Positions 33,175-41,819 of a stretch of DNA of 49,560 bases are shown here, piece after piece (the stretch's first letter is position 1; the number at the start of each line of letters is the position of its first letter). Source of the DNA: Clostridia bacterium (GTDB taxonomy: Bacteria > Bacillota > Clostridia > Christensenellales > Borkfalkiaceae). The position numbers and the translations under genes are program-made. The stretch is from positions 1-49,560 of the forward strand of contig JAFZYZ010000055.1 of the NCBI GenBank assembly GCA_017615975.1, in the 5' to 3' direction. The notes under the pieces were generated by a model. That model ran no database searches. It had not been told where the DNA came from and worked only from the letters and a program-made list of their open reading frames with translations.

Positions 33175-33673
33175 AAATTCCCGTATAAAAAGCCTTATCA
33201 GAAAACTTAAAACCGACGGAAAAACCAGACTTATCGCGGTTATCGCGTGCGTTATTATACTCGTTTTAATTATAGGCGTAAACCTGTTTTCAGGTTCGGA
33301 AAAAGAAGAAAGTTTTTCAGATCCCGTAAGCGAATACGTCTATTCGTTAGAGAAAAAACTTCAACACCTTCTGGAACAGGTTGACGGTGCGGGAAAGGTG
33401 TCGGTCGCAATAAGCGTGGAATCGGGTATGGAAACCGTTCTTGCAATGACTACGACGACAAAAGAGACTTCTGCGGGAAGGGAAACGGTTTCAACGCCCG
33501 TAATGGTGAACGGAAAAACGGTAGTTTTAAAAGAAAAATACCCTAAAATAAACGGCGTGCTTATAGTGGCGGAAGGCGCAAACAGCATTTCGGTATATAC
33601 TAAAATTCAGCAGGCGGCGCTGTCGCTTTTGGACGTTAAGGTTGGGCAGATAGAAATTCTTACAATGAAATAA
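33167..33673 (+). CDS. spoIIIAG: Stage III sporulation protein AG
   Basis: A 168-aa ring-forming protein of the intermembrane channel. One N-terminal TM helix (about residues 22-43) is followed by a ring-building domain (LEKKLQHLLEQVDGAGKVSV, then YPKINGVLIVAEGA). It follows the SpoIIIAG pattern of short cytoplasmic tail, anchor and RBM-type domain. Confidence 0.93.
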   Translation: MSENSRIKSLIRKLKTDGKTRLIAVIACVIILVLIIGVNLFSGSEKEESFSDPVSEYVYSLEKKLQHLLEQVDGAGKVSVAISVESGMETVLAMTTTTKETSAGRETVSTPVMVNGKTVVLKEKYPKINGVLIVAEGANSISVYTKIQQAALSLLDVKVGQIEILTMK

Positions 33674-33717
33674 TTTTTTGGAATTATAAATCAGGAACTA
33701 AAAAAGGAGAGAAAATT

Positions 33718-34200
33718 ATGGCAAACAAGAAAAAAATAATAGTTTTATCGTGTATGATAGCACTTTTAGCGGCAACCGCGGTATTTAACTACGTGTTCAC
33801 GGGCACGGGGAACGCCAAAGTCGCGCAGACGACTTACGCAAACGCGGCTGGCTACTTTGCGCAATACAGAGCGGAAAGACTTACTAACCGCAACGAAGAA
33901 CTTATTCAACTTGATTCCGTATTATCCTGTGCGGCAAAGGGCAGCGAAGAGTATTCCGCGGCGCTTACTATGAAAACTAATCTTACCCTTAATACAGAGA
34001 AAGAAATGCTTTTGGAAACGCTTATAAAAGCATACGGATTTGAAGACGCCGTCGTGGTAATAGGGCTGGATTCCGATAACGTAAACGTCATAGCAAAATC
34101 AAGTAATCTTACAGCCGACGACGCAATAGCAATCTATACCATAATCGCCGAAGAAGCGTCCGTTTCGCCCGAAAACGTAAAAATTATTCCTATTTCCTGA
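33718..34200 (+). CDS. spoIIIAH: Stage III sporulation protein AH
   Basis: Mother-cell membrane partner of forespore SpoIIQ, 160 aa. N-terminal TM helix (about residues 6-26), then a YscJ/FliF-like domain (QYRAERLTNRNEELIQLDSV, TLIKAYGFEDAVVVI, SPENVKIIPIS). A strong Shine-Dalgarno (AAAGGAG) allows high expression. Last gene of the spoIIIA operon; a spoIIQ gene is not in the window. Confidence 0.93.
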   Translation: MANKKKIIVLSCMIALLAATAVFNYVFTGTGNAKVAQTTYANAAGYFAQYRAERLTNRNEELIQLDSVLSCAAKGSEEYSAALTMKTNLTLNTEKEMLLETLIKAYGFEDAVVVIGLDSDNVNVIAKSSNLTADDAIAIYTIIAEEASVSPENVKIIPIS

Positions 34201-34270
34201 AAAATACTATGCAAAATGAATATTTTGTGATAAAATAAACGTAGATTGATTTTATCGGAGAATATTTATA

Positions 34271-34753
34271 ATGCGTGTAAAGAAATTTCGCCCGAGAGAG
34301 ATTCGCGAAAAACTCGTTTACGGCGACGGAATTGTCGAAGGAATAGTGCTTTTAGCAGTTTCAGAAATACCGTACGCTGAGATTTACCGCGGCGTATACG
34401 GCAAAAGACAGGCGGAAGAATCCGTCAAGGTCGTTGTCGATAAATCCAACGTCAGCGTGGACGTAAAGGTAGTGATACACTATACTCAATGCGTATCGGA
34501 TATGGCGTTCAGGATTCAGGAAGCAATAAAGTACAGCGTGGAATCAATGACGGATTTTAACGTTGTTTCCGTAAACGTCAGCGTAAACGGCGTGTCTTTC
34601 GAAGACGTAGTTATAGCAAATAATGCGGAAAACGGCGACAACGGCGAAAGCAACGCCGCGCCCGACGGGGAAACAGGCGATAACACCGCCATATCGGGCA
34701 ACGCCGAAAAACCCGCGGACGACAAACCGCAGACAAAGGAAGAAAATAAATGA
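34271..34753 (+). CDS. Asp23/Gls24 (DUF322) family protein
   Basis: A 160-aa protein; the Asp23 domain spans about residues 15-115 (GIVEGIVLLAVSEIPYAEIY, YTQCVSDMAFRIQEAIKYSV). It corresponds to Bacillus YqhY, next to nusB. In some Bacillota YqhY modulates acetyl-CoA carboxylase and is encoded after accBC, but accBC is not here. The C-terminal 45 residues are a low-complexity, Asn/Gly/Glu/Asp-rich tail. Shine-Dalgarno GGAG; a TAAAAT (34231-34236) may be its -10. Overlaps nusB by 4 nt. Confidence 0.9.
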   Translation: MRVKKFRPREIREKLVYGDGIVEGIVLLAVSEIPYAEIYRGVYGKRQAEESVKVVVDKSNVSVDVKVVIHYTQCVSDMAFRIQEAIKYSVESMTDFNVVSVNVSVNGVSFEDVVIANNAENGDNGESNAAPDGETGDNTAISGNAEKPADDKPQTKEENK

Positions 34754-35142
34754 GAAGTCTGGCAAGAGAAAAAGTATTCGAATATATATTTTCAAGGCTC
34801 TTCAATCAAAGCGATGAAGGGCTTTTTGCTGTTTTAAAAAGAGACCTTAAAAGCGAAGACGACAAGGCGTTTGCGGACAAACTGTTAGCCGCCGTAATTT
34901 CGGGCGAAGAAAAATATTCCGATAAATTATCGGCGCTTTCCGCAAATTTTAAACTTGAAAGAATTTTCGCCGCGGACAAGTGCGCGATATTTATAGGGAT
35001 GGCGGAACTTGACGCTTTTTCCGAAACGCCGACCGCCGTCGTTATCGACGAGGCGGTTAAACTCGCCGCAAAATATTCTACGGAAAACAGTACGGGTTTT
35101 GTCAACGGAATTCTTGCCGAATACGCAAAGGACGGGAAATAG
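34750..35142 (+). CDS. nusB: Transcription antitermination protein NusB
   Basis: All-helical NusB, 130 aa, which with NusE (S10) binds boxA in rRNA operons. The N-terminal REKVFEYIFSRLFNQ and C-terminal VVIDEAVKLAAKYSTENSTGFVNGILAEY segments are typical. Translation is coupled to the Gls24-family gene, and folD follows after 1 nt. Confidence 0.93.
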   Translation: MRSLAREKVFEYIFSRLFNQSDEGLFAVLKRDLKSEDDKAFADKLLAAVISGEEKYSDKLSALSANFKLERIFAADKCAIFIGMAELDAFSETPTAVVIDEAVKLAAKYSTENSTGFVNGILAEYAKDGK

Positions 35143-35143
35143 T

Positions 35144-36001
35144 ATGGCTTGTATTATCGACGGGAAGGCGCTTGCCGCTGAAATTAAACGAAACCTTAAA
35201 AAGGACGCGGAAGAATTTGAAACACGCTACGGGCGCAAAATCACGCTTGCCGTGATTTTGGTAGGGGAAAACCCCGCTTCTTGCGTTTACGTAAACAACA
35301 AAGTGAAAGCGGCGGAATTTGTAGGCATAAAATCCCTTTCTTTCCGGTTGCCGGAAAGCGCGACCGAACGGGACGTAGAACAGGTTGTTAAAAGCCTTGC
35401 GGCGGATAAATCTGTGGACGGAATTCTCGTTCAACTGCCCCTTCCTAAACATATAAACGAAGAAAAAATACTTTCACTCGTACCGCCCGAAAAGGACGTG
35501 GACGGGTTTACCGCGGAAAACGTAGGCAACACGACTTTGTTTAAGGAGGGTATAAATTCCTGCACGCCCGCGGGCATTATCTATATGCTGAAAAGCATCA
35601 ACGCGCCCCTTTGCGGCAAGCACGCAGTTGTAATCGGAAGAAGTAATATCGTCGGCAAACCCGTCGCAATGTTATTACTTAAAGAAAACTGCACTATAAC
35701 CGTTTGCCACAGCAAAACCGAAAATTTAGGTGAAATTACGCGTCAGGCGGATATACTTATAGCCGCCGTCGGAAAACCCAGATTCGTTAAAGCGGATATG
35801 GTGAAAGACGGTGCTATCGTTATAGACGTAGGCATAAACCGCACGGAAAGCGGCTTGTGCGGCGACGTGGACTTTGACGGGGTGAAAGACAAGGCGTCTT
35901 ACATTTCGCCCGTACCGGGCGGCGTCGGACCCATGACGATAGCGACGCTTATGCAAAACGTGTATAAATGCGCGGTAAGGAGAGAAAATGCAGGACTTTG
36001 A
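35144..36001 (+). CDS. folD: Methylenetetrahydrofolate dehydrogenase/cyclohydrolase
   Basis: Bifunctional one-carbon enzyme making 10-formyl-THF, 285 aa. GENPASCVYVNNKVKAAEFVG (catalytic Lys region), VQLPLPKHINEEKIL, the NADP site GRSNIVGKPVAMLL, and PGGVGPMTIATLMQN are all present. It starts at the ATG at 35144; an upstream open extension within nusB is not homologous. Overlaps the next gene by 14 nt. xseA/xseB, which often follow folD, are missing. Confidence 0.96.
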   Translation: MACIIDGKALAAEIKRNLKKDAEEFETRYGRKITLAVILVGENPASCVYVNNKVKAAEFVGIKSLSFRLPESATERDVEQVVKSLAADKSVDGILVQLPLPKHINEEKILSLVPPEKDVDGFTAENVGNTTLFKEGINSCTPAGIIYMLKSINAPLCGKHAVVIGRSNIVGKPVAMLLLKENCTITVCHSKTENLGEITRQADILIAAVGKPRFVKADMVKDGAIVIDVGINRTESGLCGDVDFDGVKDKASYISPVPGGVGPMTIATLMQNVYKCAVRRENAGL

Positions 36002-36866
36002 CGCAAAGTACGGGGAATATCTGCGGTATTTTGAAGACAACCTTGAAAACAAACTGAATTCTTTAAGCAAAAACGCACCCGAAACCATAAAACGGGCGAT
36101 GGAATACGCCGTATCGGGCGGGGGAAAACGCGTTCGCCCCGTTCTGTGCTTTGCCGTTTCCGAAATGCTTGGCGGCAATGCGTCTCAGGTAAAAGAAGTG
36201 GCGCTTGCCATAGAATTTATTCACTCTTATTCTCTCGTGCACGACGATTTGCCCGCTATGGATAACGACGACTATCGGCGCGGCAAATTTTCCACGCATA
36301 AACAGTTCGGGGAAGCGATAGGCATTTTGGCGGGCGACGCGCTTTTGAATTTTGCGTTTGAAACCGTTTTTTCGGCGGCAGAGTTTTCGGACGGCTATAT
36401 TAAGGCTGCGCGGCTTATCGCGGAATATGCGGGATACGGCGGTATGATAGGCGGACAAGTTTTAGACCTTGAAAACGAAAACAACGATAACGCTACCGAA
36501 AAAGATCTTTACGATATATATCTCAATAAAACCGCTAAACTGATTTCCGCACCTATACTTGCGGCGTCTTTAATTGAAGGCGGCAAATTCTATGAAGAAT
36601 TAAAGGAATTCGGCTATCATCTCGGCGTATTGTTTCAGATAACCGACGATATAATGGACGAGTGCGGAACGATAGAACAGATAGGCAAAACGCCCCATAA
36701 AGACGACGCGGAAAATAAACTTACTTCCATAAAGATATTCGGGCTTAACGGCGCTAAAAAGTTAGCGGAAAAGCATTATTCAAGCGCCAAAAAGATAATC
36801 GAAAAAATAGACGGCGTTGGCTTTTTAACCGAATTTACGGATAAACTCTATTTAAGAAAGTCATGA
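35988..36866 (+). CDS. ispA: Polyprenyl (farnesyl/geranyl) diphosphate synthase
   Basis: Condenses IPP with allylic diphosphates, using precursors from IspH (27307). The 292-aa protein has GGGKRVRPVLCFA, the first Asp-rich motif in HDDLPAMDNDDYRRG and the second in QITDDIMDECGTIE, plus GGQVLDLENEN. It is IspA-like (short-chain) by context, as ispA sits here in Bacillus, but chain length cannot be read reliably. dxs, which often lies between ispA and tlyA, is absent. Overlaps tlyA by 4 nt. Confidence 0.93.
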   Translation: MQDFDAKYGEYLRYFEDNLENKLNSLSKNAPETIKRAMEYAVSGGGKRVRPVLCFAVSEMLGGNASQVKEVALAIEFIHSYSLVHDDLPAMDNDDYRRGKFSTHKQFGEAIGILAGDALLNFAFETVFSAAEFSDGYIKAARLIAEYAGYGGMIGGQVLDLENENNDNATEKDLYDIYLNKTAKLISAPILAASLIEGGKFYEELKEFGYHLGVLFQITDDIMDECGTIEQIGKTPHKDDAENKLTSIKIFGLNGAKKLAEKHYSSAKKIIEKIDGVGFLTEFTDKLYLRKS

Positions 36867-37618
36867 GAGCGGACGAGTTTTTAACCTTGAACGGTTTTTT
36901 CTCTTCGCGCACGAAAGCAAAACAGGCTATAGAACGCGGCGAAGTGTTTTTTAACGGCAATAAAGTTTTAAAGCCTTCTTTCGAAACGGACGGAAAAGAT
37001 ATAAAAACCGAAATAAAAAGCGCGGAAAGTTTCGTTTCCCTCGGTGGCTACAAGTTAGTAAAAGCGCTTAAAGATTTTAATTTCTGCGTGAAAGGGCTGA
37101 CCGTTGCAGATATCGGCGCAAGCACGGGCGGGTTTACCGACTGTTTGCTGCAAAACGGGGCGGAAAAGGTGTACGCCGTGGACTTAAACGACGGACTTCT
37201 TGATAACTCCTTGAAAAGCGACGACAGGGTTATAAGCGTTATAAAGAACGCGAAAAATCTATCCAAAGAAGACGTAAAAGGCGCAACGTTAATCACCGCC
37301 GATTTAAGTTTTATTTCCGCAAAACATGTGCTATCCGTTTTTTACGGTATTCTGCCAAGCGGCGGAAAAGTGATTTTACTTATAAAGCCGCAGTTTGAAA
37401 TGGGCGAAAAACGCAGGTTCAAAAAGGGCATTATAAGAGACGGTAAAATTATAAAGAACGCTTGTAAAGAAGTATTTGACACGGCAATGGACGCCGGTTT
37501 TGCCGCGCTTAAAATGACAACTGCGCCCCTTTCTTACGATAAGAATACGGAATTCCTTATTTTGCTCGAAAAAGACGGTAAAACGGATGCGGATTTTAGC
37601 GAATTGTTTACATTTTAA
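36863..37618 (+). CDS. tlyA: TlyA family rRNA 2'-O-methyltransferase/hemolysin-like
   Basis: A 251-aa protein. The N-terminal S4 RNA-binding domain (about residues 1-60, MRADEFLTLNGFFSSRTKAK) is followed by an FtsJ-type SAM methyltransferase with motif I DIGASTGGFTDCLLQNGAE and DLSFISAKHVL. Family members 2'-O-methylate cytidines in 16S and/or 23S rRNA; the 'hemolysin' name is historical. Last gene of the Gls24-nusB-folD-ispA-tlyA run. Confidence 0.93.
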   Translation: MRADEFLTLNGFFSSRTKAKQAIERGEVFFNGNKVLKPSFETDGKDIKTEIKSAESFVSLGGYKLVKALKDFNFCVKGLTVADIGASTGGFTDCLLQNGAEKVYAVDLNDGLLDNSLKSDDRVISVIKNAKNLSKEDVKGATLITADLSFISAKHVLSVFYGILPSGGKVILLIKPQFEMGEKRRFKKGIIRDGKIIKNACKEVFDTAMDAGFAALKMTTAPLSYDKNTEFLILLEKDGKTDADFSELFTF

Positions 37619-37651
37619 GCGCGGCGGCAGAGTATAAATTTTTAATTTGTA

Positions 37652-37680
37652 TTGTAATTTCGGATAAATTGTGTTATCCT
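37652..37680 (+). promoter_or_regulatory. Possible nadK promoter
   Basis: TTGTAA (37652-37657), 17-bp spacer, TATCCT (37675-37680). The -10 lies in the 3' arm of a terminator-like hairpin and ends 10 nt before the ATG, giving a leader of only about 3-5 nt. Confidence 0.4.
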
Positions 37681-37685
37681 TTTTT
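37662..37685 (+). terminator. Terminator-like hairpin directly before nadK
   Basis: GGATAA/TTATCC (6 bp) with a 6-nt loop and T6 tail, ending 5 nt before the nadK ATG. It could stop read-through from tlyA. The stem is short and AT-rich. Confidence 0.5.
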
Positions 37686-37690
37686 CTGAT

Positions 37691-38494
37691 ATGAAAGTAT
37701 TATTATATTTTAATCCCGACAACAAAACGAACGGCGATTACTTTGCCGAAATACAGCGCTTGTTTGTAAAGCACGGCGTAGATTTCAACTGCGTGGCGAA
37801 CGACGTTGCGCCGCAGAACACCGATTACGCCGCTATTTTCGTCGTCGGCGGCGACGGAACGCTTTTACGCAGGACGGAAACGGCAAACGAAAACAACCTG
37901 CCGATAATAGGCATAAATTGCGGTAAACTCGGGTTTTTATCGGAATTCGAGGCGGATGAGGCGGAAAACGCCATAATCCTGTTTAAAAACGGCGAACTGG
38001 TAAAAGACGAAAGGCTTACCTTAAAAATATCTTTTAAGGGCAAGACGTATTACGCGCTTAACGACGCGGTTATTTCGCGCACCTACGAAGAAGATAAACG
38101 GATGGTGGTAAGCGTTGGCGTAAAGATAGGTGATTGCGGCTTGCAGAAAATAACGGGCGACGGGGTAATTTTGGCAACGCCAACCGGTTCTACCGCCTAT
38201 TCGCTGTCCGCGGGCGGCGCGATAATTGCGCCTGACGTTGCGGCGTTAAGCCTTACGCCCATAGCGGCGCACTCTATTTCCGCTAAGCCGTTCGTGTGTT
38301 CGGCAGACGAAAAATTCCTGTTAACTCACGAAGGCGGCGCTAAAGCAGATCTGTTCGTGGACGGAAAGTTGGTCGGCGTATTAGAACAGGGCGACGGGGT
38401 GTCCGTTTCGGCAGCGGAAAGAAAAACGGTGTTTTTACGCAAAAAAGGATTTGATTTTTTTGCACGATTAAATAATAAATTGCAGGAAAGGTAA
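37691..38494 (+). CDS. nadK: NAD kinase
   Basis: Makes NADP from NAD using ATP or polyphosphate, 267 aa. VVGGDGTLLRR (GGDG motif), NCGKLGFLSEF and GDGVILATPTGSTAYSLSAGG are diagnostic. No Shine-Dalgarno precedes the ATG; a terminator-like hairpin and a candidate promoter lie immediately upstream. It is followed 5 nt later by argR. Confidence 0.96.
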   Translation: MKVLLYFNPDNKTNGDYFAEIQRLFVKHGVDFNCVANDVAPQNTDYAAIFVVGGDGTLLRRTETANENNLPIIGINCGKLGFLSEFEADEAENAIILFKNGELVKDERLTLKISFKGKTYYALNDAVISRTYEEDKRMVVSVGVKIGDCGLQKITGDGVILATPTGSTAYSLSAGGAIIAPDVAALSLTPIAAHSISAKPFVCSADEKFLLTHEGGAKADLFVDGKLVGVLEQGDGVSVSAAERKTVFLRKKGFDFFARLNNKLQER

Positions 38495-38499
38495 GGAAA

Positions 38500-38946
38500 A
38501 TGACTAAAAAAGACAGGCTTAACGCCATTTGCACCATAATAAGAGAAACGGAAATTTCCACACAGGAAGAATTGACGGAAAAACTTATCGGTATGGGCTT
38601 CGACGTGTCGCAGGCGACGGTTTCCCGCGATATCAACGAACTCGACCTTATCAAGGTGGAAGGGGTGGACAGGAAATCCGTTTACAGAAAGGCGGATAAA
38701 ATCAGTTCCGATATTCCGCAGAAAATAAAGGATTTATTTAAGCAGATTACCATTTCAATAATAGCGGCTAACAATCTTATCGTCGTAAAGACGCTGAACG
38801 GCAACGGCAGTTCTGCGGGCATGGCGATAGATCAGATGCATATTCCGCAGATTTTAGGCACTATCGCGGGGGATGACACCTTGCTTATCGTTGCCAAAAC
38901 CAATTCGGACGCGGAAATTATCGTAAAAATCTTAAGGTCGGTTTAA
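38500..38946 (+). CDS. argR: Arginine repressor
   Basis: Hexameric arginine-responsive regulator of arginine metabolism, 148 aa. N-terminal winged HTH (TQEELTEKLIGMGFDVSQAT, VSRDINELDLIKVE) and C-terminal arginine-binding/oligomerisation domain (GSSAGMAIDQM, GTIAGDDTLLIVAK). Position before recN matches Bacillus ahrC. Overlaps recN by 1 nt. Confidence 0.96.
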   Translation: MTKKDRLNAICTIIRETEISTQEELTEKLIGMGFDVSQATVSRDINELDLIKVEGVDRKSVYRKADKISSDIPQKIKDLFKQITISIIAANNLIVVKTLNGNGSSAGMAIDQMHIPQILGTIAGDDTLLIVAKTNSDAEIIVKILRSV

Positions 38947-40649
38947 TGCTTAACAGGCTGGTGATAAAAAACGTCGCTTTGATTGAAAGCGCGGAAATAG
39001 ACTTTACGACGGGCTTTAACGTTCTTTCGGGCGAAACGGGCGCGGGTAAATCGGTGATTTTGGAATCGCTTAACTTCGTTTTAGGCGCTAAGGCCGATAA
39101 AACGCTGATAAGAAGCGGTGAAGAAGGCTGCCTCGTGTCCGCAGAATTCGGCAATTTAACCGAATCCGTTTACGCTGTTTTGGACGAGTTCGGCTTTGAA
39201 CGCGAAGATCTTTTAATTATCACGAGAAAATTTAATATTGCGGGTAAAAACACCGTTAATATAAACGGAAATTCCGCTACCGTGTCAATGGTAAAACGGC
39301 TTACGATGCTGTTAATAGACGTGCACGGGCAAAGCGAACACTTCTACCTGTTAAACACCGCAAACCAGTTAAAACTTATAGATAAACTTTCGGGTTTAGT
39401 TGACGGGGATCTTATAATTAAGGCTAAAACCGCATATTCCGAATACAAAAAACTTACCGAAGAACTCTCTTTGGCGGGCGGGGATGAAGCGGCACGGCTT
39501 ATAAAAACCGACGTTTTAAACTACCAGATAAAGGAAATCGAAGGGGCGGAGATCAAGGAAAACGAATTCGAAGAACTTTCAGCCTTGCGCGAAAAACTCT
39601 TAAACAGGGAAAAAATAGTTTCCGCACTTGCCGCAGTTAAAAGCGGCATAGAAGACGAAGGCGGCGTTTCCGATATTCTCTCTAACGCGGCGCGAACTCT
39701 CGGCGCTATATCCGCATTCGGGGAAGAATATTCTACGCTTTACGACAGGTTAAGCGCCGCGTATGCGGAAATAGACGATATTTTATGCACGGCAAACGAT
39801 AAACTTGACGATATAGGTTATAGCGAATACAGTTTAGAAGAGACGGAAGAACGACTTAACCTGATTAAAAATTTATTCAAAAAATACGGCGGAGATTATA
39901 ACGCTTTAACGGAATTTTATCAAAAAGCCGTCCTCGAAAAAGAACGGCTGGATAATTTTGCCGAATACGCTGCGGCGTTGCAAGGGAAAATTGCCCAAGC
40001 GGCGAAAAAGTTATATTCCGTTTATATAGAACTCAATAAAACGCGCGTAAATTACTCCAAAATTTTTGCCGAAAACGTTTTACGCGAACTTGCCGAACTC
40101 GGTATGAATAAGGCGCAGTTTTTTATCAAGTTTAACCAAATTCCGGCTTTTGAAGAGTGCAAATTCAGCGGCTACAACGGCTTTGACGACATAGCGTTTA
40201 TGTTTTCGGCAAACGCGGGCGAACCTGTAAAGCCCTTGTCGGACGTTATAAGCGGCGGCGAAATGAGTAGATTTATGCTGTCGATAAAAGCGCAGGCGGC
40301 GAAATATAACGATATTTCCACTTTTATTTTCGACGAAATAGACGCAGGGATAAGCGGCGCTATCGCTTGGGTAGTTGCGGAAAAACTCGTTAAGATTTCG
40401 ACGGCGGTGCAGGTAATTGCCGTATCGCATTTGCCGCAGATAGCGTCTTTTGCAGACAATAATATTCTCATTGAAAAAACCGAAACCGCCGATAAAACCA
40501 TCACTAAGGTGAAAACGCTGGACAGCGCCGGCAAGATAAACGAAATTATAAGGCTTTCCGGCGGCGACGCGGATAATATTTCGGCAGTAGAACACGCCAA
40601 ATCGCTTATTAAAAAAGCCGACGAGTATAAAACGAACAATATTGCCTGA
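38946..40649 (+). CDS. recN: DNA repair protein RecN
   Basis: SMC-like ATPase acting early at double-strand breaks, 567 aa. Walker A GETGAGKSVILES is near the N-terminus, with a long coiled coil in the middle and signature SGGEMSRFMLSIKA followed by Walker B TFIFDEIDAGISG at the C-terminus. Translationally coupled to argR (TAATG). No LexA-type palindrome is seen before it, and a strong terminator follows. Confidence 0.96.
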   Translation: MLNRLVIKNVALIESAEIDFTTGFNVLSGETGAGKSVILESLNFVLGAKADKTLIRSGEEGCLVSAEFGNLTESVYAVLDEFGFEREDLLIITRKFNIAGKNTVNINGNSATVSMVKRLTMLLIDVHGQSEHFYLLNTANQLKLIDKLSGLVDGDLIIKAKTAYSEYKKLTEELSLAGGDEAARLIKTDVLNYQIKEIEGAEIKENEFEELSALREKLLNREKIVSALAAVKSGIEDEGGVSDILSNAARTLGAISAFGEEYSTLYDRLSAAYAEIDDILCTANDKLDDIGYSEYSLEETEERLNLIKNLFKKYGGDYNALTEFYQKAVLEKERLDNFAEYAAALQGKIAQAAKKLYSVYIELNKTRVNYSKIFAENVLRELAELGMNKAQFFIKFNQIPAFEECKFSGYNGFDDIAFMFSANAGEPVKPLSDVISGGEMSRFMLSIKAQAAKYNDISTFIFDEIDAGISGAIAWVVAEKLVKISTAVQVIAVSHLPQIASFADNNILIEKTETADKTITKVKTLDSAGKINEIIRLSGGDADNISAVEHAKSLIKKADEYKTNNIA

Positions 40650-40670
40650 CCTGTGCAAAATTAAAACCTT

Positions 40671-40706
40671 TCCCGTAAACCGTAAAACGGTTTACGGGAT
40701 TTTTTT
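40671..40706 (+). terminator. Terminator after recN
   Basis: Perfect 11-bp stem CCCGTAAACCG/CGGTTTACGGG (40672-40698), TAAAA loop, then a T7 tract. Confidence 0.95.
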
Positions 40707-40708
40707 GC

Positions 40709-40737
40709 GCATATTTTTCGGCAGGTTGCAGAAAATA
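40709..40737 (+). promoter_or_regulatory. Possible sigma-F/sigma-G-type promoter of spoIVB
   Basis: GCATA (40709-40713), 14-bp spacer, GCAGAAAATA (40728-40737), compared with the forespore consensus GYATA ... GGnnAnAnTA. One mismatch in the -10 and the spacer is about 1 bp short, so tentative; the target gene is forespore-expressed in Bacillus. Confidence 0.35.
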
Positions 40738-40754
40738 GCAAAGACGGGGTAAAT

Positions 40755-41744
40755 ATGAAGAAAAAAATCTTTGCTTTTTTAATTGCGGCAACCTTTATAT
40801 GCTGCGCTTTCTTTTTTAACGGCGGCGTAGCGTACGCGGCGGAAGGTTATAAGGTATACTTAGGCGGCTTACCCGCGGGATTTAATATGCAGACGCGCGG
40901 CGCTTATATAGCGGGACTTTCGGACGTAATAACCGAAGACGGAATAAAAAGCCCGTCTAAAGACGCGGGTTTAAAATGCGGCGACGTTATATATTATATC
41001 GAAAACACAGAAGTCAACAGCGCCAAAGACGTAGAGAGAGTAATCAGTTTAACGAGCGGCGAAATAACCGTGGAATATTCGAGGTGCGGCAACGCCTATA
41101 CTACCGAAATAACGCCGGCAAAAGACTTACAGGGCGACAAGAAACTCGGGATATTTATAAGGGACGATATAAGCGGCATAGGAACGATAACCTATATAGA
41201 TAAAGACAGGATAGCAACGTTAGGGCATCCGGTCCTTGACGACAACGGCGGTTTATTAAAGATTACAAAAGGTGAAATTTTCGGCTGTAATATTACGGGA
41301 TGCGTTAAGGGAGAAAGGGGCGCACCGGGGGAACTTCGCGGCGTTATTATGAAAAACAATCAAATAGGCAAGATTGAAAGTAATACCGAATACGGGGTTT
41401 TCGGCACTCTAAACGACAAATTCGACGCCCAAAACTTAAAAGAAATAGAAATAGGCGAAGGAAAAATGGGCGACGCGGTAATTTATTCCACGGTAGAAGG
41501 CGATACTCCGCAAGACTATTCCATTTCGATAATAAAGGCGGATAACACTTTTTCGGACAGCAGAAATTACGTCGTTAAAATTACCGATAAACGGCTATTA
41601 AAAGCGACGGGCGGTATAGTACAGGGGATGAGCGGAAGCCCTATCGTGCAGAACGGAAAACTTATAGGCGCAATAACGCACGTTTTTATAAACGATCCGA
41701 CGCGCGGTTTCGGTATTTCTATCAACAATATGTTGAATAAATAG
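40755..41744 (+). CDS. spoIVB: SpoIVB serine peptidase (S55)
   Basis: Forespore signalling protease that triggers pro-sigma-K processing in Bacillus. The 329-aa protein has an N-terminal TM/signal segment (about residues 4-28), a PDZ domain (about 50-115) and the S55 domain with catalytic His158 (ATLGHPVLD) and Ser in GMSGSPIVQNGKLIGAITHV (about 291-310). Shine-Dalgarno GGGGT. It follows recN as in Bacillus and Clostridium, but spo0A, its usual downstream neighbour, is not present. Confidence 0.95.
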   Translation: MKKKIFAFLIAATFICCAFFFNGGVAYAAEGYKVYLGGLPAGFNMQTRGAYIAGLSDVITEDGIKSPSKDAGLKCGDVIYYIENTEVNSAKDVERVISLTSGEITVEYSRCGNAYTTEITPAKDLQGDKKLGIFIRDDISGIGTITYIDKDRIATLGHPVLDDNGGLLKITKGEIFGCNITGCVKGERGAPGELRGVIMKNNQIGKIESNTEYGVFGTLNDKFDAQNLKEIEIGEGKMGDAVIYSTVEGDTPQDYSISIIKADNTFSDSRNYVVKITDKRLLKATGGIVQGMSGSPIVQNGKLIGAITHVFINDPTRGFGISINNMLNK

Positions 41745-41761
41745 TTTTTAATATTAAATTA

Positions 41762-41808
41762 TGTCTGGCATAACGCATAAAAAACGTAATGATACAGACA
41801 ATATTTTT
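41762..41808 (+). terminator. Probable terminator after spoIVB
   Basis: TGTCTG/CAGACA outer stem (41762-41767 with 41795-41800), an imperfect inner stem (ATAACG with CGTAAT), then ATATTTTT. It precedes the dacF-like gene. Confidence 0.55.
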
Positions 41809-41819
41809 AAGGTGATATT

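Noticed and set aside
34212-34227. Palindrome CAAAAT-GAAT-ATTTTG before the Gls24-family gene
   Set aside because: No T-run for termination and no match to a known operator; AT-rich palindromes of this size are expected by chance.
35009-35143. Upstream extension of folD within nusB
   Set aside because: Basic, Pro/Arg-rich reading of nusB in another frame; FolD homology starts at 35144.
40080-40658. Long antisense open frame opposite recN (about 190 codons)
   Set aside because: Arg/Phe/Tyr-rich composition, no domain, and full overlap with a well-supported gene; similar antisense frames opposite pheT, mutL and others are also shadows.
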